Positions 35,430-44,500 of a stretch of 64,000 bases of DNA are shown one piece after another; position 1 is the first letter of the stretch; every line of letters starts with the position of its first letter. Location of the stretch: contig NZ_JACJSF010000037.1 in the NCBI RefSeq assembly GCF_014698035.1, positions 1 to 64,000 on the forward strand, read 5' to 3'. Source of the DNA: Desmonostoc muscorum FACHB-395. GTDB taxonomy: Bacteria; Cyanobacteriota; Cyanobacteriia; Cyanobacteriales; Nostocaceae. Made by a program: the position numbers and the translations under genes. The notes under the pieces are model-generated. The model saw nothing but the letters and a program-made list of their open reading frames with translations. It was not told the origin of the DNA and did no database searches.

Positions 35430-36074
35430 TCTTAATTACCACGGCTAGTACGTAATGCCGCATATCTTAAGGTAACTATTCCCTAGCTGTTGCCTTGGGG
35501 CTTTTTCAGTCTCTAGATACTACTAGCAACAGGGTGCTTACTTATACTTAGGCGTGGTTACAGTTAACTAGTGGTGTAGACTCACCCTCCATCCCATAAA
35601 TTGAATGTTCGTGGATACTCGTCAGTCCACTCGGTTACTAGCAAAGCCTGGGGAACGAGTTAATTTTTTGTGCTGATTTCGCCTCTATTTTACCAAGCAA
35701 CCAATTTTTCACAACGAATTTATTCGATTGTGCTGTTTTTTTATACAAAACTATGTTCACTCTTGGCACAATGAAACCCTACGACAAGAGAAGGGGAGCA
35801 AAGGTTGAAAACTGTGTTTTCAACCTTTTTATTTTGTAAAAATAGGCGCTAAACCTTGATATAGGAATCCGCTTTGATTTTTGCGTGGTAAGGCAAGAGG
35901 CAATAGGAAATAAGGCTTTTTGAGTTGTACGGAGTTTTTTCAAAAATCTAATATCAGTCCGATAGATGAATGAAAACAGGATAATAAAGCTTCTTCTAAC
36001 GGGAATACTTTAAAGTAGGGCGAATAGTTTCGTCCTCAACATTGTTTCCGTGGCATCTATAACTTAGACTCGAA
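35430..36074. other. 645-base spacer with possible small RNA
   Basis: No protein gene supported. A strong intrinsic terminator at 35801-35830 lies 370 bases beyond the patU stop and 245 bases before the next gene. The region before it (about 35550-35800) is less AT-rich than ordinary spacers and has short stem-forming parts, so a non-coding RNA ending at this terminator is possible. I could not match it to a known RNA family. Confidence 0.45.
35801..35830 (+). terminator. Intrinsic terminator
   Basis: A perfect 12-bp stem aaggttgaaaac (35801-35812) with gttttcaacctt (35816-35827), loop tgt, then TTTATTTT. It is the best intrinsic terminator seen in this window. The plus-strand transcript it ends is either a long patU 3' region or a separate small RNA. 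Confidence 0.8.
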
Positions 36075-38393
36075 ATGCTCAACTTATCCAGGATGAATCG
36101 GTTTTGGCGTGTCCCTGTGGGTAATTGGCGGCAAAATTTGCAGCGATCGCCTTTGACAGAAGTGGAAGATTCAATTTCCTTGCGGGTGCTGGTGCTAGCA
36201 TTGGTTATTTTGGGAATTGGGGCGACAGATATCGCCGCCGAGACTTCATTCAGTTTTTGGGCGTTACCCCTGAGTGTATTTGGTGCGATTTGGAGTTACT
36301 ATCGTCGCCGCGATCGCAATGTTGCAGTTCAATTTTGCATCGCTATTGGAATGTTAATAGCGCTGGGTGCTTTCTTTGGGCGGTTAGTGGGAGAGTTGAA
36401 TGATACGCGGTTGGGTTTGGCGGAGTTATTAATTCAACTTCAGGTGTTGCACAGCTTTGATACACCCCGCCGGAAAAATTTGGGCTATTCGATTGTTATA
36501 GGACTGATTTTATTGGGTGTGGCGGCAACGTTAAGTCAGACTTTAGCATTTGCACCTGTGTTGCTGTTATTTTTAGCGATCGCTCTGCCAACTTTAGTGC
36601 TAGATTATCGCTCACGCTTGGGTTTGCAGCCATTAAAAACTCAAAAGGAAAAATTCAACCCAAAGAATTCCTCAACTCTTAATTTTAAATTTTTAACTCT
36701 GACTTTTTTACTAATTGTCAGTCTGGGACTGGCAATTTTTGCTGTTTTACCCCGATTTCCTGGCTATCAGTTACGGAATTTTCCTGTAAGTTCTTCTATC
36801 CAGTTAAAAGGTAATTTTACTGGTCGTACTATCATCAATCCCGGTTATGTCCGTCAAGGTAGTGGTAATAATCAAGGCAGTGGTACGGGACAAGGCCAAA
36901 GTGGTCAACCAGGTAAGGTAGATAATAACTTTTATTACGGTTTTAATAGCCAAATTAACCAAAATCTGCGCGGTGAGATGAAACCTAAAGTTGTGATGCG
37001 GGTGCGATCGCAAGCTGAGGGTTTTTGGCGAGTACTAGGATTTGACCGCTATACGGGTAAAGGATGGGAAGTTTCGCGTAATGAAGATGTTACGACCATC
37101 AAGCGATCGCCTTGGTCTTACCAAATTTTCCTGAACCCACCTCTGACTACTGCTAAAACCCAAGAAATAGTACAAACTTATACAGTAGTGGCGGACTTGC
37201 CTAACCTAATTCCGGCGATGGCTTATCCCAAAGAGATTTACTTTCCGACACCAATGGTCGCGGTTGATAAAGAAGATGGATTGCGATCGCCTGTGGAATT
37301 ATCAGAAGGACTCACCTACACAGTAATTTCTGAAGTACCATACCGCGATCGCACTAAATTAGGTGAAGCTTCTACTAAATATCCACGAGATATTAAACAG
37401 CATTATCTGCAAATTCCTCCCGAAATTGCCGAAAAAGTCCGGCAACGTACCGAAGAAATCCTTGCTAACTACAGTCGGGAAGGAGTCACAAAGTCTTCTA
37501 AAAGCCTAGATTCAGCCTATGAAAAGGCTCTCTACTTAGCTCAATATTTAAAGCAACGTTACTCTCTTCCCCAAAATCCCTTAGATTTGCCTTATTTGGG
37601 AGAAAAAGATGACTTAGTAGAAGCTTTTTTATTCAAATATAAAGGTGGTTATCCAGACCACTTCTCCACAGTTCTCACGGTGATGCTACGTTCCATTGGT
37701 ATCCCAGCGCGGTTAGTGGCAGGGTTTAGTTCAGGAGAATTTAATCCATTTACAGGACTATATGTTGTCCGTAATACTGACGCTTATGCGATGACAGAAG
37801 TATATTTTCCGAAATATGGCTGGTTTGCCTTTGACCCGATTCCCAATCATCCCCTCATACCTCCATCAGTAGAAGATACTCAGACTTTTAGTGTCTTGCG
37901 CCAGTTATGGCACTGGGTTGCTGGATGGCTACCTTCTCCAGTGACAGGTTTATTGAATAATGTATTTGAGACAACATTTAGGTGGGTGATTAGAGCGATC
38001 GCTTGGTTTTTAGCTTTATTTTCTCAAGGTTGGTTTGGTATATTAACTGGCTTAATCTTGGCAACTACAGCGGCTTTCTTTGGTTGGCTGGGTTGGGGTC
38101 AGTGGCGAGAGTGGCGCAACCGCCGATGGTTAAAGAGATTGCCAGCAATGGAAAGCCTTTATCAACAAATGCTGCAATGGACAACCCAAAAAGGTTTAGC
38201 TAAACATCCAGCACAAACACCTTTAGAGTATGCCAGAGGATCATACCAGCATCATCCCCCAGCAACTGCTGAGGTAATAGATGAGATTAGCCAAGCATAT
38301 ATTAGCTGGCGTTATGGTGGTCATACGCCTAACTTGAAGCGACTGCGGCAAAGATGGCAAGGTATCAAAAAGGCTGGTAAGGCTGATAATTAA
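36075..38393 (+). CDS. TgpA-like membrane transglutaminase-fold protein, catalytic residues lost
   Basis: 772 residues: an N-terminal DUF3488-type part with five or six membrane helices (35-230), a periplasmic loop with a transglutaminase-like core (about 480-600), another membrane helix around 645-670, and a C-terminal DUF4129-type cytoplasmic domain. In active members the core reads G-Y-C-x-x-F and A-H-A-W-x-E. Here it reads GGYPDHF, with Pro527 in place of Cys, and DAYAMTEVYF, with Tyr571 in place of His; the Asp in FAFDPI remains. So it is probably non-catalytic, perhaps a binding or scaffold protein. A low-complexity Gly/Gln/Ser insert occurs near residues 257-277. Its neighbours give no functional clue. 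Confidence 0.85.
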   Translation: MLNLSRMNRFWRVPVGNWRQNLQRSPLTEVEDSISLRVLVLALVILGIGATDIAAETSFSFWALPLSVFGAIWSYYRRRDRNVAVQFCIAIGMLIALGAFFGRLVGELNDTRLGLAELLIQLQVLHSFDTPRRKNLGYSIVIGLILLGVAATLSQTLAFAPVLLLFLAIALPTLVLDYRSRLGLQPLKTQKEKFNPKNSSTLNFKFLTLTFLLIVSLGLAIFAVLPRFPGYQLRNFPVSSSIQLKGNFTGRTIINPGYVRQGSGNNQGSGTGQGQSGQPGKVDNNFYYGFNSQINQNLRGEMKPKVVMRVRSQAEGFWRVLGFDRYTGKGWEVSRNEDVTTIKRSPWSYQIFLNPPLTTAKTQEIVQTYTVVADLPNLIPAMAYPKEIYFPTPMVAVDKEDGLRSPVELSEGLTYTVISEVPYRDRTKLGEASTKYPRDIKQHYLQIPPEIAEKVRQRTEEILANYSREGVTKSSKSLDSAYEKALYLAQYLKQRYSLPQNPLDLPYLGEKDDLVEAFLFKYKGGYPDHFSTVLTVMLRSIGIPARLVAGFSSGEFNPFTGLYVVRNTDAYAMTEVYFPKYGWFAFDPIPNHPLIPPSVEDTQTFSVLRQLWHWVAGWLPSPVTGLLNNVFETTFRWVIRAIAWFLALFSQGWFGILTGLILATTAAFFGWLGWGQWREWRNRRWLKRLPAMESLYQQMLQWTTQKGLAKHPAQTPLEYARGSYQHHPPATAEVIDEISQAYISWRYGGHTPNLKRLRQRWQGIKKAGKADN

Positions 38394-38537
38394 CTCCAGT
38401 TGCGGGTTATCAACTGACGTGTGTTTGCTAACCCTCAATTCATACGATGTTTTGTGTAAGTCTTATAGAAGAAACTCTAAATGCAATAAATCCTAAAATA
38501 CCAAATATAGCTGTAGCTACACCTGCCTCCTTAAGAA

Positions 38538-39014
38538 TTATTTCCGTCGTTTCGGCATAGGACGCATTGCTTCCCGACCCAACATAAACATCCCTGCAAC
38601 ACCCAAACTAACAAACCAAACATATTGATACCAGTATTGCCGAATCTGCTCACCAGTGCTGAGTTCTGGATGCAAGGTATTCAAGTACAGTAGTAGCACT
38701 AATATCATCAGTGCCCCAAAACCAACAAAGCTTAAGCCAACACGAATTCGTACAGGTCGCAGTTCAAAATCACTAATAGTGTCTAGGTCAATTTCTGCCA
38801 ATTCCTTAAAGGAGTGATCTGCCAAAGATGAGGTTGCTTGGAATTTATTGCTCAGTTTTGGTGGCAAAATCGGCGACAGTGTTGCTACAGTTGGGCGGCG
38901 TAGTAAAGCCTCGGTATCTCGCAGCAATTGCAATGGCTTACGGTTAGTAGTTTGTTGAGCAAACTCTATATTGTCTGTGGAAGTTGGGGCATTGGCTTTA
39001 CTTTCAAAATCCAT
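38538..39014 (-). CDS. Two-helix membrane protein, conserved hypothetical
   Basis: About 158 residues from ATG 39014 (MDFESKANAPTS); the frame opens ten codons earlier. The first 90 residues are soluble and probably disordered (LLRRPTVATLSPILPPKLSNKF is a distinctive Pro-rich part). Two membrane helices follow (LSFVGFGALMILVLLLYLNTL and WFVSLGVAGMFMLGREAM), separated by a short loop with WYQYVW, and a basic tail (RPMPKRRK) ends it. No functional family recognised. Convergent with the transglutaminase-fold gene and just downstream of pxcA, with an 85-base gap. Confidence 0.7.
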   Translation of the reverse strand: MDFESKANAPTSTDNIEFAQQTTNRKPLQLLRDTEALLRRPTVATLSPILPPKLSNKFQATSSLADHSFKELAEIDLDTISDFELRPVRIRVGLSFVGFGALMILVLLLYLNTLHPELSTGEQIRQYWYQYVWFVSLGVAGMFMLGREAMRPMPKRRK

Positions 39015-39099
39015 AGTACGCTTCAGAAAAACCAGGATATACATAGCCTAGCGAATCATCAGAAAAATGCATCAAAATAATATAATTATGAATTATAAA

Positions 39100-40374
39100 T
39101 TACTCGTCCATCTCTTTTAATGTTGCTAATGCCGATGGAGATAAGCGACTCAGATAGCGGAATATCCAGTACTTAAAGATAGTGTTTAAAATTACAGGAA
39201 ATGTCGCAATAAATAAAAATATTGCATTTCTACTGGCTGGCAAACCTAAATGTTCTGCAAATCCTTCCAGAAGAACCTCCCACCCATCTGGGGAATGGAA
39301 TCCTACGAATATATCTGTAAAGAGAATAATTATAAAAGCCTTAGCACTATCGCTCAATCCATAAACTATAGTATCTATGAAAGACTTCACAATCACAATT
39401 TCTCTTTTACTATAAACGATAATTATACTAAAAGAAATTAATGATATCAAATCAGCAAATACATTACTAACAGCACTATTAGTTTTTAGATTAAATTCCT
39501 CAGCTATCTCAATTGCTTTCTCCTTTATTTTTTCTTTAATTACCTCCGAAGAAAGGGCTGGTGCATTTTTTAATAAAGATTCAAACCTCAAATTTTGTTG
39601 AAAATTAGATAATTCATGAAGAGCTTCTTTTTCCATGTCAGAATTGATGAAAATTTGAGATGTATTCTCTCCTCTAGTCTTTTCTAATATAGGAATAACT
39701 AAGAATTGTTTAGATAAAATCTGAGTCAAAAGTGGAACAATAATTAAAGTGATCAAAAATCTTAGACCAATCTTTGTTCTATTTCTAGAAATTCGGTAAT
39801 TTCTGACAAATTCTTCTTCTCCCTGTGGTGAAAAATCTCCTTTAATTTTATTAATAGTTCTGCCAAGAGACCCAGGCAAAGCTCTAGCTTTTTGATTTGG
39901 AGGTAGACGTTTAATATTAGATAATTCTGGTTGTTTATTGATTTCACTCTGATTAAATTTTAGTAGTTCATAATTTGACAATAACTCACTGTTACTAATA
40001 AGCTCATCTTTAATAGCATATTTTTCTACAACTTCATCAATCACCTTCAGCTTTTCTAATAAAACAGAATTAGAGATATTGACAATTCCCCGACTAAGTT
40101 GGAATTCTGCCAGCCTGAACTTAATAATAGTTAAGTTTTTATCAAGATAGACTTGCCAATAAGACATCGCGGTTTCAGTATATTTTACTGATTCTGAAGA
40201 TATTTTTTTACCTTCAAAATGTTCTATTTCGATGTTTTTAATTCTCTGAGCGGCTTGTTGAGCTTCTAAGAGTGCCCTTTCTGGTGTATCGAAAAACCAA
40301 TTTTTAAGCGATCGCAAATAATTTTGCAAATTTTGGCGAAGCAATTCTGCTGTTTTGGTAAATGAATTTTTCAT
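39100..40374 (-). CDS. pxcA: Proton extrusion protein PxcA (CemA family)
   Basis: 424 residues. PxcA/CemA proteins support light-dependent Na+/H+ exchange and pH homeostasis in cyanobacteria and plastids. The N-terminal half is a charged helical region with LLEAQQAAQRIKNIE. Membrane segments include IGLRFLITLIIVPLLTQILS, a pair near 310-365, and the C-terminal FLFIATFPVILNTIFKYWIFRYL. The HSPDGWEVLLEGFAEHLGLP loop and the PSALATLKEMDE end are characteristic. Base composition is AT-richer than its neighbours. No strong Shine-Dalgarno before the ATG. Confidence 0.9.
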   Translation of the reverse strand: MKNSFTKTAELLRQNLQNYLRSLKNWFFDTPERALLEAQQAAQRIKNIEIEHFEGKKISSESVKYTETAMSYWQVYLDKNLTIIKFRLAEFQLSRGIVNISNSVLLEKLKVIDEVVEKYAIKDELISNSELLSNYELLKFNQSEINKQPELSNIKRLPPNQKARALPGSLGRTINKIKGDFSPQGEEEFVRNYRISRNRTKIGLRFLITLIIVPLLTQILSKQFLVIPILEKTRGENTSQIFINSDMEKEALHELSNFQQNLRFESLLKNAPALSSEVIKEKIKEKAIEIAEEFNLKTNSAVSNVFADLISLISFSIIIVYSKREIVIVKSFIDTIVYGLSDSAKAFIIILFTDIFVGFHSPDGWEVLLEGFAEHLGLPASRNAIFLFIATFPVILNTIFKYWIFRYLSRLSPSALATLKEMDE

Positions 40375-40598
40375 TATACGTATAAATATTTATACCATGT
40401 ATATTATAGTTATATAAATATAAAAAGTAGGTAATACCTAGTTTAAAATATTATTAACTATTAAGGCAGAGTATTAATAGACTCAGTATTCAACTTTATG
40501 GTAAACAAGCGTTAGACTTTGTTGCCAATTAGGTCTTAATATTTCAGTAACATATATTGCTGTTTTGTTAGTAAGCCACGCATTAATTAATGAGACTA

Positions 40599-40774
40599 AG
40601 AGGATGTTTGAAAAGTTTTAGGCGAATATAATTCGCTACTACACAAACGAAGCCCACCTCCGTGGACTAACGGAAAATTAAGGTTTTTGAACCCGCGTAG
40701 GCGGGTTTTGTCTGTGTAGCCGCAACTTCTAGTCGCCAAGGCAAGTAATAAATTAGACTTTTCAAACATCCTCT
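40599..40774. mobile_element. MITE-like element with 18-bp perfect TIRs
   Basis: 176 bp bounded by agaggatgtttgaaaagt (40599-40616) and its exact complement acttttcaaacatcctct (40757-40774). It has no open frame. The interior includes a short hairpin (aacccgcgtaggcgggtt) and SDR-like parts. Copies of the end alone occur at 160-177 and, with one change, at 41312-41329, so the family is dispersed. No target duplication could be defined with confidence. Confidence 0.75.
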
Positions 40775-40999
40775 AAGGCTATTTAGTCAAACATCGATCG
40801 AGATTGTAACAGCTTCGCTGACTGGATTTACCACAATTGTAAGCATCAATCACCCTAGCTACGCTGGAGGGACAACCTTCTACTGCAAAAAGAGTAACGG
40901 TGTACCCATAACATTTGCTCGTACCCAGGATAGGAGAAAAGTGCTAATGATTAAATGGGTTTCTCAGAACTACTTTTCGCAAGAGTAGACTATCGAACG

Positions 41000-41237
41000 T
41001 CGTTGTCAAGAAGTATATCAGTTGGGAGATAAACAGGGAGCGATACCTGCGGCAACCCCAGAGGGGTACGCTGATTATACCCAAGCTTTGCGAATTAATC
41101 CCAACCTTGCGCCACCTTACGCCAGTCGAGGAATTGCCCGCTTGGAGTTGGGAGATAAACAGGGTGCGATCGCGAATTTACAGAAAGCTGCTGATCTCAA
41201 TTCGGAACAAGGGATTATCAACAACTACTGGAGTTAA
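41000..41237 (+). pseudogene. Tetratricopeptide repeat gene remnant
   Basis: The plus strand encodes LGDKQGAI ... ADYTQALRINPNLAPPYASRG followed by IARLELGDKQGAIANLQKAAD: one full TPR unit and most of another, the usual consensus of cyanobacterial TPR proteins. The upstream part is out of frame and lacks a start, and only about 70 codons remain open. A 24-bp insertion (41045-41068) interrupts the first unit in frame. It is a fragment of a once larger TPR gene. Confidence 0.65.
41045..41068. repeat. 24-bp small dispersed repeat inserted into a HIP1 site
   Basis: The first TPR unit reads gcgat, then 24 extra bases, then cgctgat. Removing them restores GCGATCGC, and the sister unit at 41165-41172 has the unbroken octamer in the same place. 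The insert contains cccc-aga-gggg and resembles Nostoc small dispersed repeats. It adds eight codons (PAATPEGY) without a frame change. Confidence 0.65.
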
Positions 41238-41587
41238 TTAAAAAGCTTCAATAGTAAGGGTATGGGAAAAATATTTTCTAACGGTTCTCCGTTCAATTCA
41301 ATACAGACCTAAGAGGTTGTTTGAAAAGTGTTTCACTGTGACTTTCATTGCCGCTCTGTCAATTAGCCTCAATGCTGCGGTACAAGAATTATAGGTAAAT
41401 GCTAAATTGATTAATCTTTAGAATTTTCAAGAATTTTATCGACTTTTAAAACACGCCCTAATTAAAACATCCAAGAGATTTCTTCATTATTCCTTGAAGT
41501 AAATGTCATTAATTCTACCAATGCAGTCAGAGTTTAAATGATTGATATTAGAAAAGCCATAAAAAAATCTCGAAGGATGAACCCAGT

Positions 41588-44500
41588 ATGTTTAGCAGCC
41601 AAGTCACTATTCCCGGTTATCAAGTTAGCAAAGAACTTTATAACGGCTCTAGAACCCTAGTTTATCAGGGATATAGAGAAACTGATCAAAAACCTGTGGT
41701 GATTAAACTGCTAAAAAATCTTTATCCTACATTTAGCGAACTCGTACAATTTCGTAACCAGTACACCATTACCAAAAATCTCAACTATCCCGAAATCATT
41801 CAAACCTATACTCTGGAACCATACCAGAATGTTTATATATTGGTGATGGAAGACTTTGGGGGAATTTCCCTTAAGGATTATTTCGCCAATAATAATAATG
41901 TTGCATCTCTAAATGAATTTTTACAAATCGCAATATCTTTATGTGATGCCTTAGATATACTTTCCCGTCATCGAATTATTCATAAAGATATAAAACCCGC
42001 CAATATATTAATTAACCCCGAAACTAAGCAAATAAAGCTAATTGACTTTAGTATTGCCTCTTTATTACCACGGGAAACCCAAACGCTCATCAGCCCTAAT
42101 GTATTAGAAGGTACGCTGGCTTATATTTCCCCAGAACAAACAGGAAGAATGAATCGGGGAATTGACTACCGGGCTGATTTTTATTCTTTAGGTATTACTT
42201 TTTATGAATTACTTACAGGAAAGTTACCCTTTCAATCAAACGATGTGATGGAGTTAGTGCATTGTCATATTGCGAAACAAGCTCCGCTTTTAGGAAATAG
42301 CGAAGAAATTCCCCAAGTTCTTTGTGACATCGTGACCAAATTAATGGCAAAAAATGCCGAAGACCGTTATCAAAGCGCATTAGGACTGAAATTAGATTTA
42401 GAAATTTGTTTACATCAGCTAAACGAAATTGGCAGAATTGAGAGTTTTTCAATTGCTCAAAGAGATGTGTGCGATCGCTTCATTATCCCCGACAAACTCT
42501 ATGGAAGAGAAACAGAAGTAAAAACTCTGCTTCAAGCATTTGAAAGAGTTAGCCTTGGTGCTACAGAAATGATGCTGATAGCGGGGTTTTCTGGTATTGG
42601 TAAAACTGCGGTTGTTAACGAAGTTCATAAACCGATTGTTCGTCAACGCGGTTATTTTATTAAAGGTAAATATGACCAATTCAATCGCAACATTCCCTTC
42701 AGTGCTTTTGTGCAAGCTTTTCGAGATTTAATGACACAATTGTTAACAGAAAGCGATCTTCAAATTCAGCAATGGAAAACTAAGATTTTAGAAGCGGTTG
42801 GTGAGAACGGACAGGTAATTATTGAAGTTATCCCCGAATTATCAAGAATTATTGGTCAACAACCACCTACTACAGAATTATCAGGAACTGCGGCCCAAAA
42901 TCGATTTAATTTATTATTCCAGAAATTCACCAAAGTCTTTACGAGTGATGCACATCCATTAGTGATGTTTTTAGATGATTTGCAATGGGCTGATTCGGCA
43001 TCACTGATGTTAATGCAGTTATTAATGGCTGATACAAAGCATTTTTTATTGATTGGTGCTTATCGTGATAACGAAGTCAACCCAGCACACCAGTTAATGT
43101 TGACTTTGAATGATATCCAAAAAACAGCAGCCACGATTAATACGATTACTTTAGCACCACTCAGTCAAGAGCAGGTAAATCAATTAGTTGCTGACACACT
43201 TCAATGCTCAGAAAATTTGGCATGGACTCTTTCTCGCTTAGTATCTCAAAAAACTCAAGGTAATCCATTTTTTGCTACACAGTTCCTTAAAGCATTACAT
43301 CAAGATGGAGTAATTGAATTTAACTTAGAGTCTGGATGTTGGCAATGTGATATCACGCAAATAAATCAGCGATCGCTCACAAATGATATCGTTGAATTCA
43401 TGGCATTGCAATTACAAAAGTTGCCAGAATCAACTCAAGGTATTTTAAAATTAGCTGCCTGTATTGGCAATCAGTTTGATTTAGAAACATTAGCAATTGT
43501 TTCTAAACAATCAAAAATAGAAACGGCTGTTTGTTTGTGGAATGCTTTACAGGAAGGTTTGATTTTACCTCAAAGTGAGGTTTACAAGTTTTTTGTGGGG
43601 TCAGAAAATCAAGCTGTTACTCAAGAAAATTCCGAAATTATTGGATATAAATTTCTGCACGATCGCATCCAACAAGCAGCTTATTCCTTAATTCCGTCAG
43701 ATCAAAAACAAAAAACACATTTGATGATTGGTCAATTGTTATTGCAAGGGTTATCCAAGCAGGAGCAACAAGAACGGATTTTTGACCTAGTAAACCAACT
43801 GAATTTGGGACAAGGTGCGATCGCTGAAAATGATTCTCTTTCGACCATTGCTACCCATGAGCAGAAAAAACAACTGGCTCGCTTAAATCTGCAAGCAGGA
43901 CAAAAGGCAAAACTGTCGGCTGCTTATCAAGCATCTCAGAGCTATTGTACCAGTGGGATTGATTTGTTACCCGTAACCGCTTGGCAGACTGACTATGAAC
44001 TAATGTACAGCTTGCACCGCGAGGGTTCAGAAGCAACTTATCTGTGTGGTAATTTTGACCGAGCCGAAGCCCTTTATGGGGAAGCACTGAGCCATGCTCA
44101 AACACCCCTGGACAAAGCAGTGATTTATCGCATCCAGATGACTCAATATCAGCTTCAAGGACGCAATGCGGAAGCGATCGCTATGCAAAACCAAAGTTTA
44201 CAACTACTTGACTGGGAAATGCCTACAGAACAAGAGTTGATTCAAGCGAGTCTGGACAAAGAAATTGCCATAGTTAATAGATTTTTAGAGCAACAGACTG
44301 TTGAATCCATTCTCAATCTTCCCAAAATGTCAGATGCCAGTATTGCAGAAATGTTGCGAATTTTACAAATTCTCTTCTATGCTGCATGGCTTAATGGTCA
44401 ATCGACTTTAGGATTGCTGGTACTCGCCAAGATGACTACTTTATCTTTGCAGTATGGTAACAGCGATATGTCTCCCTTTAGCTATGCCGGCTATGCCTTA

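Larger units (their letters stand above)
40375..41587. other. 1.2-kb repeat-rich spacer
   Basis: Contains the MITE-like element 40599-40774, a TPR gene remnant (about 41000-41237) with a small dispersed repeat inside it, and a solo element end at 41312-41329 (agaggttgtttgaaaagt). The final 200 bases lead into the giant kinase gene; GAAGGATGA lies about seven bases before its start. No intact gene is supported. Confidence 0.6.

Noticed and set aside
35550..35800. tmRNA, 6S RNA or RNase P RNA
   Set aside because: None of the conserved elements I know for these RNAs could be recognised; only an unnamed candidate is kept.
38445..38535. Minus-strand reading KEAGVATAIFGILGFIAFRV resembling a small membrane peptide
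   Set aside because: AAGGAGG precedes it, but there is no ATG, GTG or TTG start in frame; it may be a relic or chance.
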